A DNA stretch of 30,376 bases from a virus. Of the stretch, positions 5,716-15,569 are shown one piece after another. How positions within the stretch are numbered: position 1 is the first letter of the stretch; each line of letters starts with the position of its first letter. Position numbers and translations under genes: made by a program. The notes beneath the pieces are model-generated. The model was not told the origin of the DNA, did no database searches, and saw only the letters and a list, made by a program, of their open reading frames with translations. The stretch lies in the IMG/VR virus record IMGVR_UViG_3300028558_000083, positions 1-30,376 of that record; one strand, written 5' to 3'.

Positions 5716-8709
5716 ATGTCGAGCGATATTTCCATATCTATCGGTTTGGACCTATCCGAAGCCGTCAAGGGGCGCGACCAGCTTCTTGCGCTGAATACGT
5801 CTATTTCATCTAGCCTAGATGGTCTGGTTAATAAGGCGAAAGCGTCGTCACAAGGTCTTGGTGGTGCTTTCACCTCATCTATGGCGACCGGCAAGAAAGC
5901 CCTAGACGATTATGACAAGGCTTCCGCCGCCGTTATGGCCGGTGAAGTCCGTCGGTCGCAACAAATGGCGAAGGCAGCTCAGGATCAGGAAAACGCAGCA
6001 AAGCGCCTACTTTCTTCCTACGCCCCCCTTGCTGCCGAAAGCGAACGTTTAGCCCGCGATCAAGAGACGCTGAACAATCTCATTGCTCAAGGCGGCCCCA
6101 AGACACAGCAATACCAGACGGCCCTTGCCAATCTCCAGCAGCGTCAAGCCTTCGTCGCAACAGAAAGCGACCGCATGGCGAAGGGCGCGGCACTTTCGTC
6201 AAATCAGATGCGAAATCTTTCGTATCAGATCAATGATGTGGTTTCCGGTCTGTTGATGGGGCAATCCCCCTGGCAGATTTTCACTCAGCAGGCGGGGCAG
6301 TTCGTCCAGATTGCCCAAGACGCCAATATGAAGATGACCCCGCTTAGGTGGGGTATCCTTGGAATCGGCGTTACTGGTGCCGCAGTATTTGGAACGATTG
6401 GGCTTCATCTCTATCAACTTTCCAACCAGTTAAAGACGCTTACCGGACAAGCAACAGCTTTTAATGCGTCAATGACTGGTGGGGAGGCGCGCGGTCAGGC
6501 TTTCGGAATTGCGTCCGGTAGCATGGCAACGCGCAGCGATATGGTGTCAGCCATGTCGGAGTTGATGAAATATCGCACGTTGTCCGCAGATGTCGCGGCG
6601 CAAATTGCGAAAACATCTGCCCCAATGGCCCAAGTCACGGGGCAATCACCCGCTGATGTCGTCAAGCAATTGGCTGACGCCGCAAGCTCTGGCTATGACG
6701 GGCTGATGAAACTCCAGAATGCATATGGCGCACTCAGTGCCCCGCAAATGGAGTATGTCCGCCGCCTAGCTGAGCAGGGCAAGCACTCTCAGGCTTCCGC
6801 CATTATGATGGAAGCACTCCGCGCTCAGATGAATAAAGCTGCGCAAGAGTTGCGTGGCCCGGTTTCGGACGCTTGGATTGACTGGTCGAAGCGCGCTTCT
6901 GATGGTCTTGATGATGTATCGGACAAGGTAAAATATCTATGGAATCTGCTATCCCGCCCTCCGTCTAATGGACCGACAGAAGCAGATAAGCCTGCGATTG
7001 AGGCATTTGAAAAGTTCAGGAAAGAACGCAAAGAACTTGGTCTTACGTCTGAGGGAGAGGCGCTAGGATATCAGTTGAAGCCGAAAGGCGTCACGACCAA
7101 AGAGCAATTCGGCCCTGCTACAGAATACACGGCGATTCAGAACGCCATAAAATCCGATACCATTGCCGCCCAAGATTTGGCTTCTAGCTATCAAAAGCAG
7201 ATTGCGGCAATCCGCATGCTTGATGCTTCCGCCCGCATGGCGGCAGAAGTTAAGCAGGCTGCGGAAGAAAAATATAAGAATGTTCCGAATAGCGAGGCCG
7301 CAAAGGCTCAATTCATTTCCGGTGAAATGGGACGTCGCCAAGCCGAAGCTGCCCGCGAGATTGCCATTATCCAGTTCTCCGTTGACGCGGCGCAGCGGCA
7401 GGCAACTGCGTTACAGACTTTGGGCAAAGTCGAAGCATTAAAAAGAGCGGCACAGGATCAGGCTCGCACTGAAAGCTTCAGTCGCCCGACTGATGTGGCA
7501 TCACGACAGAAGCAAATCCTTTCCGGCCAAGAAGCCCAAGCCCGTGGCGCGCTCGCGGGGCAGACAATTGATTACGGAATTCAGGTTGCGGGCCTGGAGA
7601 AAATCACCGCTGCCCAGACTGCCGGAACGCGGGCGCAGCAAGAGGCCGAACGACAGGTCAAGGTTCTAGCGGCGACAGAGGCTTACATCAATGCCGCCCG
7701 CGCCGCTAATGCCCCGGTCAATGACAACCTAATTAAGCAATATGAAAGCATCTCTAGGGCTGAACTAGAAGCCAAACAATCCGCCGACGCATGGAACGCA
7801 ACCATGCAGGGATCGGCATCAGTCAACTACCGCGTCCAAATCCAGAACCTAAAGGACATGGAAGCCCAAATGAGGGCTTTCGGCGCGACTGAGGAAGAGA
7901 TCGCGCAACTTTATATTGATGCTGAATTGCGCAAGCTTGAGGCGTCTCGTGATTGGGCGGATGGCGCTGAAGCGGCGCTAAAACGATATGCGAGAGACGC
8001 GACCAATTATGGCGCACAAGCAAATAGATTTGTAACTAGCAGCATTGATAGTGCGTCGAATGCATTCGCTAATTTTGCCATGGGCACTAAGACGGCTGGG
8101 CAGGCTTTCCGGGATTTCGCGCTCGGTGTTGTTCAAGATTTGATAAAGATGCAAACACAGGCCGCGCTTTCTCAGGCGGTTAGCTCTGCCGGTGGGTTTG
8201 GCGGAATTCTTGGGGCAATTGGTGGCGCATTCGGTTTTGGCGGAAGTTCAGGAGCATATCAATCTTCCGGGAATGCTGCTGCAATATCTTCTGGAGACTA
8301 TACGTCATCGGCGAGTACATTTTCGGGCGCGTTTGCTTCTGGTACTGACTACGCCCCGCCCGGCATGGCCCTCGTCGGTGAAAACGGCCCCGAACTGATG
8401 CAGATGCGCGGCGGCGAACGCATCTATCCGAATGATCAGACGAAGGCCATCCTCTCCCCCAAGGCGACAAATGATAATGCCGGAAGCGGTAGCGGCTCTA
8501 TCAACTTTGCCGTAAGCGTAGATGCTCGCGGTTCAACTGACCCCGCTGCGGTTGAAAATGCGGCCCGCAGAGCCTCAGAAGAGGTCTTCGCTAAACATGC
8601 CCCGTCCTTGATCGAACGGGCCTCTAACCGCGCCCTATCGAAGAATGGCGAGCTAATGATGCGCGGTGGCCGCTACGCCCGTGCCGTGCGCGGAGGAAAT
8701 GCCTCGTGA
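5716..8709 (+). CDS. Tail tape measure protein
   Basis: 997 aa, the longest tail-core gene. It sets tail length by its own length and may help DNA cross the host envelope. Long helical Ala/Gln-rich stretches fill residues 30-160 and 400-780. Around 165-200 is the conserved lambda-gpH-type motif (NQMRNLSYQINDVVSGLLMG, then QSPWQIFTQQAGQF). A hydrophobic segment at about 212-233 may be a membrane helix. The C-terminus has the FAMGTKTAGQAFRDF region, a Gly/Ser stretch and PPGMALVGENGPELMQMRGG, typical of tape measure ends. TAGGAATT precedes the ATG. Its stop overlaps the next start as GTGA. Confidence 0.92.
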   Translation: MSSDISISIGLDLSEAVKGRDQLLALNTSISSSLDGLVNKAKASSQGLGGAFTSSMATGKKALDDYDKASAAVMAGEVRRSQQMAKAAQDQENAAKRLLSSYAPLAAESERLARDQETLNNLIAQGGPKTQQYQTALANLQQRQAFVATESDRMAKGAALSSNQMRNLSYQINDVVSGLLMGQSPWQIFTQQAGQFVQIAQDANMKMTPLRWGILGIGVTGAAVFGTIGLHLYQLSNQLKTLTGQATAFNASMTGGEARGQAFGIASGSMATRSDMVSAMSELMKYRTLSADVAAQIAKTSAPMAQVTGQSPADVVKQLADAASSGYDGLMKLQNAYGALSAPQMEYVRRLAEQGKHSQASAIMMEALRAQMNKAAQELRGPVSDAWIDWSKRASDGLDDVSDKVKYLWNLLSRPPSNGPTEADKPAIEAFEKFRKERKELGLTSEGEALGYQLKPKGVTTKEQFGPATEYTAIQNAIKSDTIAAQDLASSYQKQIAAIRMLDASARMAAEVKQAAEEKYKNVPNSEAAKAQFISGEMGRRQAEAAREIAIIQFSVDAAQRQATALQTLGKVEALKRAAQDQARTESFSRPTDVASRQKQILSGQEAQARGALAGQTIDYGIQVAGLEKITAAQTAGTRAQQEAERQVKVLAATEAYINAARAANAPVNDNLIKQYESISRAELEAKQSADAWNATMQGSASVNYRVQIQNLKDMEAQMRAFGATEEEIAQLYIDAELRKLEASRDWADGAEAALKRYARDATNYGAQANRFVTSSIDSASNAFANFAMGTKTAGQAFRDFALGVVQDLIKMQTQAALSQAVSSAGGFGGILGAIGGAFGFGGSSGAYQSSGNAAAISSGDYTSSASTFSGAFASGTDYAPPGMALVGENGPELMQMRGGERIYPNDQTKAILSPKATNDNAGSGSGSINFAVSVDARGSTDPAAVENAARRASEEVFAKHAPSLIERASNRALSKNGELMMRGGRYARAVRGGNAS

Positions 8710-9332
8710 CGATTACCTATCCCCTTTCATTCCCCGCCAGTCTTTATCCCACAAGCATGATGCTAACCCCGTCCGATGCTGTAGCGCGGGCGGCATCTCC
8801 ATTCACATATCAGGAACAGGTCCAGCGGCACCAGGGCCAGCAATGGCTATTGACGCTTGAATATTCCAATGTGAATGCCGTTTTGCTGGATAATTTTGCC
8901 GCATTTCTGATGCGCCTGAAGGGTCCATATGGGACATTTCTATTTAACGATCCGACTAAAACGTCTCCTCGCGGTATTGGGACTGGTGCGCCCCTCGTTG
9001 ACGGATCGGCGCAATCTGGCGACTACCTCAATACTAAAGGGTGGACACCCGGCACAACTGGCATCATGAAGGCGGGCGACTATATCCAGCTTGGGAGCTC
9101 TGGAACGGCGCGGCTGTATCGGTTAACGGCGGACGCGAATTCAGATAGCTCAGGAAAAGCCTCCCTCGAAATCTGGCCGCAGATTAGACAATATCCCGCC
9201 GCTCCGTCCGACAATGACGCGATTGTAGTGTCATCTCCTTCTGGTCGATTCCGCCTAGACAAATCAACGGGGTGGAAGATCAAGCCGCCTGTCCTTGGTA
9301 GCATTCAAATCACCGCACATGAGGCGCTATAA
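8706..9332 (+). CDS. Distal tail protein-like
   Basis: 208 aa from a GTG overlapping the tape measure stop by four bases. It resembles a phage family whose hallmark is a Trp-containing strand, then FAAFLMRLKGPYGTFLFNDP and a Pro-Arg-Gly segment. It is beta-rich and ends WKIKPPVLGSIQITAHEAL. Position directly after the tape measure gene fits a distal tail (Dit/gpM-analogue) ring protein that connects tube and hub. The specific Dit assignment is inferred from order. Confidence 0.65.
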   Translation: MTITYPLSFPASLYPTSMMLTPSDAVARAASPFTYQEQVQRHQGQQWLLTLEYSNVNAVLLDNFAAFLMRLKGPYGTFLFNDPTKTSPRGIGTGAPLVDGSAQSGDYLNTKGWTPGTTGIMKAGDYIQLGSSGTARLYRLTADANSDSSGKASLEIWPQIRQYPAAPSDNDAIVVSSPSGRFRLDKSTGWKIKPPVLGSIQITAHEAL

Positions 9333-9886
9333 TGTCTAGGACAATCAGCGCCGATATGATCGCGGAAAGCAAGAAGAGTGAACTTGCTCCAATTCTTCTT
9401 GCTCAGGTCGGATTTTCTAGCGGTATCGTTTACGCCTGGACCGGATATGGTGATCTTGTCTGGAATGGTCACACCTACCTTGGCGTCGGAACTATGGGCA
9501 GCGTCGAGGCCGTCACTGATACTTCTGACCTCTCCGCTCAGGGAATGGCGTTCACGCTGGAGGGAATTTCAACTTCCTCATTATCCCTAGCTATTGGCGA
9601 TGCGGCCCAAGGTCTTCCCGCAAAATTATGGCTTGGAGCGCTTACTTCGGCAGGCGTCCTTATCCCGTCTCCCGTCTTAATCTTCTCAGGATTAACGGAT
9701 GTCCCCAAGATCACGGAATCGGGGGAAACTGCCGCAGTGACAATCATGTGTGAAAATAAGCTCGCGCGCCTCGCAACGGCGGCGTCTCGACGCTTTACCC
9801 CCGACGATCAAGCGATTGATTATCCCGGTGACCGGGGGTTTGATTACGTTGCCGCCCTTCAAGATATGCAAATCAAGTTTGGATAA
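9332..9886 (+). CDS. Minor tail / hub adaptor protein
   Basis: 184 aa. The ATG overlaps the previous stop as TAATG. It is beta-rich with YAWTGYGDLVWNGHTYLGVG near residue 40 and ends with RRFTPDDQAIDYPGDRGFDY and ALQDMQIKFG, a C-terminal signature shared by many phage minor tail proteins next to hub genes. It fills the slot of lambda gpL or the DUF2163 proteins of gene-transfer-agent-like tails. Unlike gpL it has only one cysteine, so an iron-sulphur cluster is unlikely. Confidence 0.6.
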   Translation: MSRTISADMIAESKKSELAPILLAQVGFSSGIVYAWTGYGDLVWNGHTYLGVGTMGSVEAVTDTSDLSAQGMAFTLEGISTSSLSLAIGDAAQGLPAKLWLGALTSAGVLIPSPVLIFSGLTDVPKITESGETAAVTIMCENKLARLATAASRRFTPDDQAIDYPGDRGFDYVAALQDMQIKFG

Positions 9887-9890
9887 TAAA

Positions 9891-10331
9891 ATGGCTCTCT
9901 CCCGACGAGAAGACTGGTCTCAGCGCCTTGATGCCGCGATTAATGCCGCACGCACGGTTCCGTTTGGCTACGCTCCCGGCGAGAACCACTGCTGTCTGTT
10001 CATGGGAGATTGCGTGATTGCCATGACCGACACTGACGTAATGCATTGGTTCCGTGGCAAATATAATAGCGAGCGTGGGGCTTATGTTGCGGTCAAGCGG
10101 CATGCAGGCGGCGGCCTAGTCCAAACATTTGAGAAGATTGCAGAAGAGTTTGGCATTGAAGAAATTCCGGTTCAATACGCATCACCCGGTGATGTTGTGA
10201 TGCACATTGCTGGCGATGACGGGTCTGAGGGCTGTGGTATTAGCCTCGGAAGCCGCTTTGTGACGGTTTGTAAGCCTGCGGGAGTAAAGTTTGAGCCAAT
10301 GACAACGGCAATTCGGGCTTGGAGGATTTAG
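9891..10331 (+). CDS. DUF6950-like tail tip protein
   Basis: 146 aa. Visible family features: RREDWSQRLDAAINAAR start, then VPFGYAPGENHCCLF (the Phe-x-Tyr/Trp-Gly...Asp/His-Cys-Cys segment), WFRGKY, a central GDVVMHIAG strand, and a C-terminal AIRAWRI. This family sits where NlpC/P60 peptidases occur in related tails and may descend from them. The Cys is kept but a full Cys-His-His triad is not evident, so enzymatic activity is uncertain. It lies between the minor tail and J-like genes, 4 bases after the stop of the former. Confidence 0.7.
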   Translation: MALSRREDWSQRLDAAINAARTVPFGYAPGENHCCLFMGDCVIAMTDTDVMHWFRGKYNSERGAYVAVKRHAGGGLVQTFEKIAEEFGIEEIPVQYASPGDVVMHIAGDDGSEGCGISLGSRFVTVCKPAGVKFEPMTTAIRAWRI

Positions 10332-10334
10332 GGT

Positions 10335-13300
10335 ATGCCCGCAATCGCCGTTGCCGCTGTCGCGGCCGCCATGTCCGGTGCTATGGCTGCTGCATCTGGC
10401 GCTGTTATTCTTGGGCTTACGGGAACAATGCTTGGTGTTGCCGTTGGTGCTCTTTCATTTGCTATGTCCGTTGTCATGCAAGTTCTTGCCCCCACTCCGG
10501 GAAAGGGGCCTCAAGGAACGGCAGCACCCCCATTAGCTGCGCAAGACAGACAGGCAAATATCAGACAGCCGATCATGCATTGGCAGCAAATATACGGCCA
10601 AGCCCGCGTCGGTGGCGCAATCACATTTCAGCACACAACTAATAACAACAAGACCCTTCACTATCTTCTTACTATCGCCGGACACTCAGTCGATGAAATT
10701 GGGGCGCTATACCTAAATGAACACATTGTAAACCTTGACAGCAATGGCAACGCTATTTCTCCGACCGACCCAGACCCATCAATTCCAAACTGGTCTGGGA
10801 AACTAACCGTCTGGAGGGGTCTGGGAACGGATGACGGAGATGCCAATCTATGGGATGCTATGAGGTCAAATTGTTCTGACAAATGGACAGACGAGCATAA
10901 GCAGCGGGGTAGGGCTAAGGTATATTTAAAGTTCGAATACGATAGTAATCTATTTGCTGGAGGCTTTCCGAAGATCACTGTAGTTGTTCGTGGCAAGAAA
11001 GTTTACGATCCTCGCGGAACGTCTATATCTATTACGTCTTCGTCAGTTGGATCGCCGGGGCTTTTTTCTACATCATCTCCGCATAACCTTTCTGTTGGCG
11101 ATGAGGTATATATCGCAAATCATTCAGACGCTATTGGTGGCCGTGATATAGGCCCGATTGATGGAGCATATATTGTTGATACTGCTCCAACTGCATCTAC
11201 ATTTACGCTGCGCGATTCCTCTTATGCCGTGAACATCACAGTCGCGGGCACTGGAGGAATTGTATCAAAGATGGCGTGGTCCGCCAATCCAGTCCTTTGC
11301 ACTCGAGACTATATGGCCGACAAATATGTTGGCCCGTCTATTCTCTCTACTGAAATTGATGATTCTGGCTCTGGAATTGCCGGGTCTAATATTTGTGAGC
11401 AATACGTGCAGCTTGCAAGCAACTCGGAAACATTTACCGCAAATTCCACAACGAATATCATTACTCTTTCTAGTGACGTATCTTGGCCTACGGGAACTCA
11501 GGTTTATATTTCATCGACTGGCAGCTTGCCAAGTGGCCTGCCTAATTCAGGCCCTTATTATGTGGTGAATACCAATCCAGGTGGAAGTGGGAGCACATCA
11601 GAATATAAACTATCAAATACAAGCAGGAATGCTCTATCTTTTGATGTAATTTCTCTTGGATCATCTGGCTCTGGAACTCTTACCATATTCAGGGGCGTAT
11701 CATTTACAGCAAGCGTATCCCCATATAAGTCATGGGATGATCGTGCATATCTGTCTCTATACCCAGATGTTGCCGGTGAAATTCTTGGGGGCACGGGCGG
11801 AGGATGGTGGGGAAACGGCTCTGTTGGAAATTTCATACCCGTTACATCTGGGGCTCAACGCGGTGAGGACCACTATATCAATGTTGGGCAAGCGGAGGGG
11901 CGGCAGTCATTCTATACTGATGGAAACGGTTATCTGTTAACATCAGCATATACTAGTATTTCATCGACAATTTCCGGCATATCATCGACAACATATACAA
12001 CTAGCTCAATCCCATATAGGACGGGAGACAAAGTAAAAGTATTTTCAACTGGTTCACTGCCGTCTGGCCTATCATCTTCAGAAACTTACTATTGGATATC
12101 AAACGATACTCAGAACGGACATATTGCGTCATCTCTTATTAATGCCATTAGCGGAATCCCTGTAGAGTTTTCAGATTCTGGGACCGGAACACATATTGTC
12201 TACTCCACCCATGAACAGCGTTATACCTGTAATGGTGTTCTGGACACGACAAAAGTTCCAAGCTCAATCATTCAAGACCTCATGTCTTCGATGTCTGGAA
12301 AGGTGGCGTGGACTGGCGGGCAGTTCGTCATGCTTCCTGGATACTATCGCGCCCCATCTGTGACAATTGATGAAAACGATGTAATCGGTCCAATCCAGGT
12401 TCAAAGCCGCATTTCTCGGCGAGACCTGTATAACCGCGTCAAGGGCACATTCATTGACCCAACGTCTTCATGGCAGCCTAACGATTTTCCGGCAGTAATT
12501 AGCTCATCCTATACGCAGGAAGACCAAGGCGTACCTCTATGGGCCAACTTTGATCTTGGCTTCACGGATTCGCCCTCAACTGCTCAGCGTCTCGCCGCCA
12601 TCGCCATGGAGAGCGTGCGCCGACAGATGACCGTAACGATGTCTTGTAAACTAACTCTCCTTGAGACGAGAGTTGGTGATGTTGTGATGGTCAATAACAC
12701 ACGCTTTGGATGGTCAAATAAGACTTTCGAGATTGTTGATTGGACATTCGCCAGCATCATGGTTGATGGCGGAGGCGATACTCAGGTTCCATATCTCGGC
12801 ATCAACCTTATGCTCCGAGAAACTGATGCGGATGTGTATGCATGGTCATCCTCTCAGCAGGTTGTTACTCTTCCCGCCCCAAGAACAAATCTACCGACAC
12901 CATGGCTCGTTTCCCCTCCGTCAAATATTGTTACATCTGAATCTGTATATACCACTGATGGTGGCTCAGCGCTGCTATCATCTCTAAGTGTATCCTGGGA
13001 TATTTCTCTAGATGAATCTGTGCAATATTACTATGTATCCTACAAACCATCGGGCCAGACTATATGGTCTCCCGCAATCCCAACAACACCAGATTCAACT
13101 AACACTAAAATACTCGGGTTATCGCCGGGACAATATGACATTCGCGTTCAGGCAATAAATTCACTTGGGGCATCTAGTGAATATTCCACCGTAGACAACG
13201 TAAATATCCTTGGGATTTCACTACTTCCATCACTGAATGCACCTCAAATAACATCTATTTCTGAATCTCTTGTTGAAGTAAATGGTGGACAGGGCGTAAA

Positions 13301-14645
13301 CAGTCAAGCTACTGTTTCTTTTTCGTCACCACCAAATACAGAATGGGACTCGTCTGGAGTATCCATCATATATTATCAGGTTGAATATAGAAGAGTTGGA
13401 GATGCTTTTTGGGTCATTCTAGGAACGCCAGATTCATCGCCCCAGGTTGCGCTTGGAGCGGTCGGAAGTTTCGAATGGAGGGTTAAGGCGACAATGAGCA
13501 TTGGCGTGGATACGCCATATTCAGACATTTTTTCATATGAACTTCGGGGACTCACTGATCCGCCTTCCGACATCACTGGGTTTTCGGTGCAATCCGTCAA
13601 TGGCCTCGCTTATGTCCAGTGGGATGCATCTCAAGACCTTGACGTTAAGATCGGAGGATTTATTCGCGTCAAATATACCCCCCTCACGTCTGGAGCGGTC
13701 TGGAATGACGGAACTGATATCGGACCGCAATTCCCCGGAACATCAACGCACGGGGTTCTTCCGCTGCTTACCGGAACATATATGATAAAAGCCGTCGATT
13801 CCTCGGAGAATTACAGCGCAAATGAATCATCAATGTCAGTGACTGCCCCAGTTATCCAGCGCTTCAGTGGGATTATCGATATTGATGAACATCCATCATT
13901 CTCTGGACCGAAAACCAATATGGTCGTATCGGGCTCTGACCTCCAACTCGGGACCGGGGCGCTCTTCGATGATCTTGGGTTAATCGATAGTCTAGGCCTG
14001 ATTGATTATGCCGGTGGAATCGTCTCTGCCGGATCATATGAATTCGCTAATATTGCCGATCTAGGCGGAGTATATACGGTCAGGGTTACATCAAATGTAA
14101 ACTCAGTGGCATTCAATACTGGTGACCTGATTGATTCGAGGACATCATATATTGATGCATGGGGAAGCTTTGACGGAACAGTTATAAATTCAATATCATT
14201 GCAACTTCATATATCAACCACAAATGACAACCCATCCGGAGTGCCAACATGGTCTCCATGGAAGCCGTTTTATATTGGAGATTACTCTGCGCGAGCAATG
14301 AGGTTCAGGGTTATCGTTACAAATAGTGATTCAACATCAAATATCAGCATCTCTGAGTTGGCGGTAAATATAGCCATACCTCACGTAACACTTGATATTT
14401 GCACGTCAACATCAATATCTGCTTCGGGGCAATCATTCACATATTCTTCTATATCAGGCGGCCATTCATTCTATTCTCCCCCAACAATAAATATAACCCC
14501 ATCAAATATGGCAACTGGTGATTATTATCTAATTTCATCTGCAACAAGGTCTGGATTCACGATACAGTTCTTCAACTCTTCTGGAGTTGGCATATCGAGA
14601 ACAGTAGATATTAGCGTATCTGGGTTTGGACAACAAACAGCATAG
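10335..14645 (+). CDS. J-like central tail hub / host specificity protein
   Basis: 1436 aa with GGAGG nine bases before the ATG. Residues 1-50 are hydrophobic Ala/Gly-rich helices typical of TipJ-type proteins, then QANIRQPIMHWQQIYGQARV and YLLTIAGHSVDEIGALYLNE, the hub start. Residues about 228-310 are an inserted E1-FCCH-like beta domain (SPHNLSVGDEVYIANHSD). Two related beta segments carry STGSLPSGL (about 394 and 571). Between them is a YPDVA...HYINVGQAEGR motif (470-523). The hub core resumes (YNRVKGTFIDP, then MTVTMSCKLTLLETRVGDVV). About three fibronectin-III-like domains follow (860-1165), then a beta-rich C-terminus. It attaches the tail to the host surface. Codon use is more A+T-rich than in upstream tail genes. 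Confidence 0.85.
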   Translation: MPAIAVAAVAAAMSGAMAAASGAVILGLTGTMLGVAVGALSFAMSVVMQVLAPTPGKGPQGTAAPPLAAQDRQANIRQPIMHWQQIYGQARVGGAITFQHTTNNNKTLHYLLTIAGHSVDEIGALYLNEHIVNLDSNGNAISPTDPDPSIPNWSGKLTVWRGLGTDDGDANLWDAMRSNCSDKWTDEHKQRGRAKVYLKFEYDSNLFAGGFPKITVVVRGKKVYDPRGTSISITSSSVGSPGLFSTSSPHNLSVGDEVYIANHSDAIGGRDIGPIDGAYIVDTAPTASTFTLRDSSYAVNITVAGTGGIVSKMAWSANPVLCTRDYMADKYVGPSILSTEIDDSGSGIAGSNICEQYVQLASNSETFTANSTTNIITLSSDVSWPTGTQVYISSTGSLPSGLPNSGPYYVVNTNPGGSGSTSEYKLSNTSRNALSFDVISLGSSGSGTLTIFRGVSFTASVSPYKSWDDRAYLSLYPDVAGEILGGTGGGWWGNGSVGNFIPVTSGAQRGEDHYINVGQAEGRQSFYTDGNGYLLTSAYTSISSTISGISSTTYTTSSIPYRTGDKVKVFSTGSLPSGLSSSETYYWISNDTQNGHIASSLINAISGIPVEFSDSGTGTHIVYSTHEQRYTCNGVLDTTKVPSSIIQDLMSSMSGKVAWTGGQFVMLPGYYRAPSVTIDENDVIGPIQVQSRISRRDLYNRVKGTFIDPTSSWQPNDFPAVISSSYTQEDQGVPLWANFDLGFTDSPSTAQRLAAIAMESVRRQMTVTMSCKLTLLETRVGDVVMVNNTRFGWSNKTFEIVDWTFASIMVDGGGDTQVPYLGINLMLRETDADVYAWSSSQQVVTLPAPRTNLPTPWLVSPPSNIVTSESVYTTDGGSALLSSLSVSWDISLDESVQYYYVSYKPSGQTIWSPAIPTTPDSTNTKILGLSPGQYDIRVQAINSLGASSEYSTVDNVNILGISLLPSLNAPQITSISESLVEVNGGQGVNSQATVSFSSPPNTEWDSSGVSIIYYQVEYRRVGDAFWVILGTPDSSPQVALGAVGSFEWRVKATMSIGVDTPYSDIFSYELRGLTDPPSDITGFSVQSVNGLAYVQWDASQDLDVKIGGFIRVKYTPLTSGAVWNDGTDIGPQFPGTSTHGVLPLLTGTYMIKAVDSSENYSANESSMSVTAPVIQRFSGIIDIDEHPSFSGPKTNMVVSGSDLQLGTGALFDDLGLIDSLGLIDYAGGIVSAGSYEFANIADLGGVYTVRVTSNVNSVAFNTGDLIDSRTSYIDAWGSFDGTVINSISLQLHISTTNDNPSGVPTWSPWKPFYIGDYSARAMRFRVIVTNSDSTSNISISELAVNIAIPHVTLDICTSTSISASGQSFTYSSISGGHSFYSPPTINITPSNMATGDYYLISSATRSGFTIQFFNSSGVGISRTVDISVSGFGQQTA

Positions 14646-14652
14646 GTGACCG

Positions 14653-14952
14653 ATGAAAGCTGTTATTGATGGCGATGGCGTTCTAATCGATTTTTCCGAT
14701 TCAGACGACACCAATGGAATTGATGTTCCAGATGATTGCGACCTTGATATCGGAAAGTATGTTTGGGATGGAACGTCCTTCAATCCAATCATGTCAAAGT
14801 TCAATGAAAACGGGCCTGCCCCTGATTTTTTTAAGGCTGTCCTAAAATCACTTGTCGTAATACGGGACAGTGGATGTATAAAATTTCCAAATGATGTTCT
14901 CGCTTGGATGTATTCAGAAGAAAAAACTCTTAAATCTTTAGGGAAGTGGTAG
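14653..14952 (+). CDS. Small tail-associated hypothetical protein (99 aa)
   Basis: It starts MKAVIDGDGVLIDFSDSDDT, strongly acidic, and ends in a basic helix. AGGTGA is very close to the ATG. It lies between the J-like gene and a fibre gene, where phages often carry small fibre chaperones or virion decorations. No family is recognised. The upper-half acidic loops could bind metal, but that is only a compositional impression. Confidence 0.6.
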   Translation: MKAVIDGDGVLIDFSDSDDTNGIDVPDDCDLDIGKYVWDGTSFNPIMSKFNENGPAPDFFKAVLKSLVVIRDSGCIKFPNDVLAWMYSEEKTLKSLGKW

Positions 14953-14954
14953 AA

Positions 14955-15560
14955 ATGACACAATCAACATTCCCATATTCTATTGCTAATGAATCTGGAG
15001 CCGCATTCAGGGCGGATGTTAACCTGGGATACACTGCGATTGCCTCACTTAATGCCGGAACAACAGCCCCCTCTCCGACTTTTGCCCAAATGTTTTGGGC
15101 AGATACGGCAAATGGCCTCCTAAAGCAACGCAATCAGGCAAACTCTGCTTGGGTGACGAAGGGTAATCTTGATGACGCTTATTGGGGCCTGCTCCCCAAT
15201 ACATTGAACAGTGCCCGAGTTTTTGTTGGTAATGCTTCAAATGTTGCAACAGGGGTTGCCATTTCGGGAGACGCATCAATTGATAACGCTGGGGCGGTTA
15301 CTATCTCAAAAATTGGTGGTAAATCTGTTTCCCTTTCAGGTAGCTTAACTGGAGCTGGAGCATATTCCCTTTCCTACACTCTATCCGGGAATACTTCAAT
15401 CATATTTCCCACATCGGGAACACTGGCGACTCAGTCTGGCGCCGAAGTCCTTACAAACAAAACAACAACATCACTGATTGATAATGGTGATTATTCAGGA
15501 ACTCGGTACGGCATCAACCCAGGTCAAATCCGCCCCGTGTGGGCTGAACTTAAGAGTTAA
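14955..15560 (+). CDS. Tail fibre protein
   Basis: 201 aa from the ATG at 14955 (an in-frame GTG at 14946 overlaps the upstream gene). The N-terminal segment AAFRADVNLGYTAIASLNAG followed by FWADTANGLLKQRNQANSAW is a recurrent tail-fibre N-terminal motif that binds the baseplate. The rest is Ser/Thr/Gly-rich beta repeat sequence (SLSGSLTGAGAYSLSYTLSG). It probably forms a trimeric rod carrying or adjoining the adhesin encoded next. Confidence 0.7.
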   Translation: MTQSTFPYSIANESGAAFRADVNLGYTAIASLNAGTTAPSPTFAQMFWADTANGLLKQRNQANSAWVTKGNLDDAYWGLLPNTLNSARVFVGNASNVATGVAISGDASIDNAGAVTISKIGGKSVSLSGSLTGAGAYSLSYTLSGNTSIIFPTSGTLATQSGAEVLTNKTTTSLIDNGDYSGTRYGINPGQIRPVWAELKS

Positions 15561-15569
15561 GAGGTTAAT

